NCBI RefSeq assembly: GCF_009733595.1
Contig: NZ_WOFH01000002.1
Coordinates: 744,001 to 808,000 of the forward strand
DNA from: Actinomadura litoris
GTDB taxonomy: Bacteria > Actinomycetota > Actinomycetes > Streptosporangiales > Streptosporangiaceae
Length of the DNA: 64,000 nt
Direction: 5' to 3'
In this document: positions 61,302 through 64,000 of the stretch, piece by piece
Layout: each line of letters starts with the position of its first letter
Position numbering within the stretch: the stretch's first letter is position 1
The notes under the pieces: generated by a model
Database searches by the model: none
Seen by the model: the letters and a program-made list of their open reading frames with translations, nothing else
What the model was told of the DNA's origin: nothing
Position numbers and translations under genes: made by a program

Positions 61302-61449
61302 GGCCCGGCACGAGGCGAGATCCGCGGCCTTGGCCGGGTCGCGGCAGACGTCGGTCGCCAGGTGCGTGGTGACCTGGCAGCCGTCGTCATGTCGGCCTTG
61401 CCGGTGGCCCACTCCGCTCGTCCGGAGGAGGCCGGGGGTCAGAGGCAGG

Positions 61450-61722
61450 GTGACAGCCCGGTATCCGCAGCTCGGCGGGTGCTGTGAGTACCTCCCCGAG
61501 CCTTCGTCGGACGGGCTGGAGTGCAGGCCCCAGGGGCCGGGGAACCACGTGCGTGTCCGGCGCGGCGAGGACACGCGCCGGGTCCGCTGGGCCGAGGACG
61601 CGGGGACCTTCGTGTGGTCGTTCGGGCCGGACAAGGGCGAGAAGCTCGCGGCCGACCCTGAGTGGGCGGCCGACCAGGTCGCGTCGGCGTTTGGTATCGG
61701 GCCCGGTCGGGAGTCCCGATGA
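61450..61722 (+). CDS. small hypothetical protein (90 aa), first of an overlapping pair
   Basis: A 90-residue protein with a GTG start preceded by AGAGGCAGG. The C-terminal 60 residues look well structured (NHVRVRRGEDTRRVRW, TFVWSFGPDKGEKLAADPEW) with tryptophans typical of small actinomycete accessory proteins. Its stop overlaps the next start (ATGA). The 148 bases before it hold no gene, though on the minus strand they encode a protein-like scrap (TTHLATDVCRDPAKAADLA) I cannot assign. Function unknown. Confidence 0.6.
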   Translation: MTARYPQLGGCCEYLPEPSSDGLECRPQGPGNHVRVRRGEDTRRVRWAEDAGTFVWSFGPDKGEKLAADPEWAADQVASAFGIGPGRESR

Positions 61723-61946
61723 CCGCGTCGACTCTCGACGAGCAGCGGGCGGAGCTTAGCGCGGAGTTCCCCGGCTGGACGATCGTCTACACCCGGCCCG
61801 CCGGGCGCGTGCGCTGGTGGGCGACGCGCGGGCTCGTCCGAGAGCGTATGGACGAGCGAGGCGGCTTCACCACCTGGTCCGCTGAGGATCTGCGCCGGCA
61901 GCTCCGGGGCGCGACAGGGAACCGGCCCCCGAGGCCGGCCCGATGA
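61719..61946 (+). CDS. small hypothetical protein (75 aa), paralogue of the product at 62196
   Basis: A 75-residue protein coupled to the preceding gene by a 4-base overlap, with GGGAG upstream. It shares AEFPGWTIVY and RWWATRG with the protein encoded at 62196-62411 (AEFPGWSIIY, RWWATRG), so the two are tandem paralogues. The fold is probably a small sheet with exposed tryptophans. No function known. Confidence 0.65.
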   Translation: MTASTLDEQRAELSAEFPGWTIVYTRPAGRVRWWATRGLVRERMDERGGFTTWSAEDLRRQLRGATGNRPPRPAR

Positions 61947-62050
61947 CGTGGGCGCGGCGTTCCATTGCGCGCGGCACCGGCCGCCGCGCCCACCCGAATG
62001 TGCGGCTGGAGGTCCGGCGCAGGGATCGCCGTGGACGTGGCCGCACCACC

Positions 62051-62121
62051 GGCACGGACCCGTCGCCCCCGAGGTCCGTGCCCGCCGCCCGCCCGGAGGC
62101 CGGGATCTCCGGGCGGGCGGC
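62051..62121 (+). terminator. double GC-rich hairpin
   Basis: Two perfect stems lie one base apart. GGCACGGACC (62051-62060) pairs with GGTCCGTGCC (62073-62082), 10 bp with a 12-base loop. GCCGCCCGCCCGGAG (62084-62098) pairs with CTCCGGGCGGGCGGC (62107-62121), 15 bp with an 8-base loop. They lie in the 249-base gap between the two small-gene pairs. A double terminator is likely; a structured RNA is possible. There is no U-tract. Confidence 0.6.
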
Positions 62122-62195
62122 CCTTCGACGGCGCGGCGGCACTGCCTTCCCCCGCGACGGTGCCGCCGCGCTCACTCACCCGTGGAGGTGGCGCC

Positions 62196-62411
62196 ATGCT
62201 CAACGATGACGACAAAGCCCAGCTCAAGGCCGAGTTTCCGGGATGGAGCATCATCTACAGCAGTGCGGGCCGGTGGTGGGCCACGCGCGGACCGCTCGGC
62301 CGCGGCGAAGAGGGCAGGGCCGGGTCGGTGGACGCCGACACACCGGAGGGGCTCCGGCGCGAGAGCCGGGAGGCGGACACGCCCCGCGCGTCTGATTGGC
62401 GGATGAGGTGA
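62196..62411 (+). CDS. small hypothetical protein (71 aa), paralogue of the product at 61719
   Basis: A 71-residue protein with a strong GGAGGTG ribosome site. It has the AEFPGWSIIYSSAGRWWATRG core of its paralogue 0.5 kb upstream, followed by a charged tail (GEEGRAGSVDADTPEGLRRE). Its stop overlaps the GTG of the next gene (GTGA). Function unknown. Confidence 0.68.
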   Translation: MLNDDDKAQLKAEFPGWSIIYSSAGRWWATRGPLGRGEEGRAGSVDADTPEGLRRESREADTPRASDWRMR

Positions 62412-62635
62412 GCCCCGTCAAGGACGATCAGGAGCGCATCGACGTGTACGGCGACGAGGTCGTGTACGTCGCCGTCCATCGGCCGACCGGCCGCACGCTC
62501 GCGACCTTCCATCCCGGCGAGGACGAGGGCTGGTGGCGGGTGAGCACCCGGGGCCGCGTGCGGGAACTGTGGGTACGGCCCGGCAAGCCCGAGCCGTGGC
62601 GGGAGATCGTCGAACGCGTGCCGGCCGGGCAATAG
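62408..62635 (+). CDS. small hypothetical protein (75 aa)
   Basis: A 75-residue protein from the overlapping GTG at 62408; a TTG at 62396 would add four residues. It contains VVYVAVHRPTGRTLATFHP, then EGWWRVSTRGRVRELWVRPG, a tryptophan-rich strand pair that echoes the WWATRG motif of the neighbouring paralogues, and ends in a helix. Function unknown. Confidence 0.62.
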   Translation: MSPVKDDQERIDVYGDEVVYVAVHRPTGRTLATFHPGEDEGWWRVSTRGRVRELWVRPGKPEPWREIVERVPAGQ

Positions 62636-62639
62636 CTCC

Positions 62640-62858
62640 CACGACCGGGGCGTGGGCCCATGGACCCGGGCACGACGAGCGGCTCGTCGCGGAGCTGGGC
62701 GGAAATCCGCTCGACCTCGTCCGCCGTCCGGCACACCTGCTCCAACGTCCGGCTCGGCGACCTTCAAGTCGAAGACACCGACCACCTCCGACCACAGAGC
62801 GATACCCAGCCTCGCCGAAACCGGCCGGGACGGGGCGCTGTGATGTGCTCTCGTCCAC
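62640..62858 (-). pseudogene. relic resembling a P27-type small terminase subunit
   Basis: On the minus strand a GTG (62858) with GGGAGG upstream opens MDESTSQRPVPAGFGEAG; the match then moves to a second frame as ALWSEVVGVFDLKVAEP (about 62800-62750), and to a third frame as TLEQVCRTADEVERISAQLR and DEPLVVPGSMGP (about 62748-62650). Joined, these follow the order of P27-like small terminase subunits in actinomycetes (GLGEAGRxLW, then CRTAD, then GSMGQ). Two frameshifts and a missing C-terminus mark it as decayed. The family call is by memory of the pattern. Confidence 0.6.
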
Positions 62859-62883
62859 GTGGTCACCTCCCGAAAACGGGATC

Positions 62884-62977
62884 ATGAGCATTGCGGCGAA
62901 GACTCGCCCCCGTTCGACGCCCTGGCCCCGTCACCACCTTGGAGTTACTGGCCGACCTCACCGGCCTGACCGGCTTT
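62884..62977 (+). pseudogene. third DUF4132 remnant (3' end only)
   Basis: The bases at 62927-62974 translate to PVTTLELLADLTGLTG, matching the C-termini of the two upstream DUF4132 copies (PVIASELLADLTALTE and PVTTSELLADLSALTG). Nucleotide similarity extends leftward to about 62884 with two single-base losses. It lies across the 3' end of the cystathionine gamma-lyase gene, which runs the other way. This is the scar of a further tandem copy. Confidence 0.75.
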
Positions 62978-64000
62978 GGTCAGGGCTTGGTGGATGTCGG
63001 CTAGGAGGTCCTCGGTGTCCTCTATGCCGGTGGAGAAGCGGATGAAGCCGGGGGCCACCGTGTCGCCGCCCCAGCGGGCCCTGCGTTCGGCCGAGCTGTG
63101 CACGCTGCCGAAGCTGGTGGCCTGCGTGACCAGGCGCAGCGATGAGAGGAAGCGCTCGGCGAACGGCTCGTCGGGGAGCGTGAACGACACGACGCCGCCG
63201 AAGTGGCGCATCTGGCGGGCGGCCGTGTCATGTGCGGGGTCGTCGGGCAGGCCCGGGTAGCGCAGGTCCGCGACCTCGGGGCGGTGCCGCAGCGCCCGCG
63301 CGAGGGCGAGCGCGTTCTCGGCCTGGCGGTCGAGGCGGAGGGGCAGGGTCGCCAGCGAGCGGTGCGCGAGCCATGCCTCCATGGGGCCGGGGATCGCGCC
63401 GACCGTCTTGCGCCACAGGCGCACGTCCGCCGCGAGCTTCGGGTCGCGGGTCGCCACGTGGCCGAGGAGGAGGTCGCCGTGCCCGGTCATGGCCTTGGTG
63501 TCGCTGGCCACCGAGAAGTCCGCGCCGAGGTCCAGCGGGCGCTGGCCGAGCGGGGTCGCTAGGGTGTTGTCGACGGCGACGAGCGCGCCCTGGGCGTGGG
63601 CCGCGTCGGCGATGCGGTGGATGTCGCAGGTGTCCAGGTTCGGGTTGGACGGGGTCTCCAGCCAGACCAGGCGCGCCCCGTCCAGCAGGCGGAGTTGCGC
63701 GTCACCGGCCGTCGGGCCCGTCCGGACCTGCGCGCCGTAGGACTCCAGACGCTCCCGCAGCGACCGGGTCTGCATGTAGGAGTCGTCGGGCAGCACGACC
63801 ACGTCGCCCGCCCGCGTCTGCGACAGCACCACCGCCGCGACCGCCGCCATCCCGGACGAGAACGACGTCACCTCGGCGCCGCCCTCCAACTCGCCGATCG
63901 CGGCCTCCAGCAGCGTCCACGTCGGGTTCTCGTCGCGCCCGTAGGTGTAGGGGCCCGTGGGCTCGCCGGGCAGGTGGTAGTACGCCGCGAACACCGGCCC
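62945..64000 (-). CDS. cystathionine gamma-lyase, 5' end cut by window edge
   Basis: A PLP-dependent Cys/Met-metabolism enzyme; 351 residues are visible and the true start lies past the right edge. Signatures: EVTSFSSGMAAVAAVVLSQ, LVWLETPSNPNLDTCDI, VAVDNTLATPLGQRPLDLGA, and SDTKAMTGHGDLLLGHV with the PLP lysine. The C-terminal DTVAPGFIRFSTGIEDTEDL is typical. It splits cystathionine or related thioethers to cysteine, 2-oxobutanoate and ammonia. Its last codons run over a DUF4132 remnant, so the natural C-terminus (TKAGQAGEVGQ) may have been altered by that fusion. Confidence 0.93.
   Translation of the reverse strand, partial: GPVFAAYYHLPGEPTGPYTYGRDENPTWTLLEAAIGELEGGAEVTSFSSGMAAVAAVVLSQTRAGDVVVLPDDSYMQTRSLRERLESYGAQVRTGPTAGDAQLRLLDGARLVWLETPSNPNLDTCDIHRIADAAHAQGALVAVDNTLATPLGQRPLDLGADFSVASDTKAMTGHGDLLLGHVATRDPKLAADVRLWRKTVGAIPGPMEAWLAHRSLATLPLRLDRQAENALALARALRHRPEVADLRYPGLPDDPAHDTAARQMRHFGGVVSFTLPDEPFAERFLSSLRLVTQATSFGSVHSSAERRARWGGDTVAPGFIRFSTGIEDTEDLLADIHQALTKAGQAGEVGQ

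Noticed and set aside
61943..62209. 88-codon frame overlapping the stop at 61946
   Set aside because: Although the ATGA overlap is attractive, the product is Arg-rich and reads through both hairpins, so it is more likely non-coding.
62255..62635. Minus-strand frames through the small genes at 62196-62635 as continuation of the terminase-like relic
   Set aside because: Sequence after GSMGP loses family character, and the plus-strand small genes have ribosome sites and overlaps, so I end the relic near 62640.
1..64000. tRNA, rRNA, CRISPR arrays, insertion sequences or a biosynthetic megasynthase
   Set aside because: I looked for cloverleaf-like segments, regular spaced repeats, transposase motifs and modular synthase motifs by eye and found none; a covariance-model tRNA scan would be decisive.

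Overview
The window is very GC-rich (third codon positions almost always G or C), with dense gene packing, many GTG starts and frequent 1-4 nt stop/start overlaps. Together with actinobacterial families (CGNR zinc-finger regulators, WYL/SnoaL pair, MMPL exporter, imuA'-imuB-dnaE2 mutasome, F420/PPOX-type protein, LAL-type LuxR regulator) this points to a chromosomal segment of a filamentous actinomycete. A Streptosporangiales/Thermomonosporaceae-like (Actinomadura-like) host is my inference, not shown by the sequence. I saw no rRNA, tRNA, CRISPR array, insertion sequence or intact prophage.

Left part (1-11.2 kb): a truncated NERD-type membrane protein gene, hrpB helicase, a TetR regulator divergent from a DrrAB-type drug ABC exporter with twin operator-like repeats between them, an ECF sigma/anti-sigma pair, a class III cyclase-fold protein, a PPOX-fold oxidoreductase, a methyltransferase and a CGNR regulator. 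11.2-18.9 kb: a two-gene operon for a GMC (cholesterol-oxidase-like) oxidoreductase and an alpha/beta hydrolase with a cysteine in the nucleophile position, preceded by a large LAL LuxR regulator. 18.9-25.6 kb: a WYL regulator/SnoaL pair sharing a palindrome, a GAP-family membrane protein, a coupled acetamidase/permease operon, an integrin-like FG-GAP secreted protein and a lipoprotein. 25.6-35 kb: PhoD-type phosphatase, Ppx/GppA phosphatase, MMPL exporter, a Ser/Thr kinase with an extracytoplasmic PD40 propeller, and a lipoprotein polysaccharide deacetylase with an altered metal motif.

35-48 kb: the mutasome cassette imuA'-imuB-dnaE2 behind a recognisable SOS box, divergent mtnA, an M28 peptidase, recD2, and an orphan oligopeptide-binding protein. 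48-56 kb: LVIVD secreted protein, FUSC-type membrane protein, a second CGNR regulator, a tiny zinc-ribbon protein, a FluG-like pair (glutamine-synthetase-like and amidohydrolase, divergent), and a CoA-disulfide-reductase-like flavoprotein.

The right end (56-63 kb) is the most unusual part. A full-length DUF4132 gene is followed, with a 4-nt overlap, by a 5'-shortened paralogue broken by an out-of-frame deletion. A third, short DUF4132 3'-end remnant lies 1.6 kb further on. Between them are four very small genes in two overlapping pairs (two of them paralogues), a double GC hairpin, and a three-frame relic that resembles a P27-type small terminase subunit on the opposite strand. This looks like a decaying tandem array that collects accessory pieces, and it ends at a cystathionine gamma-lyase gene cut by the window edge.
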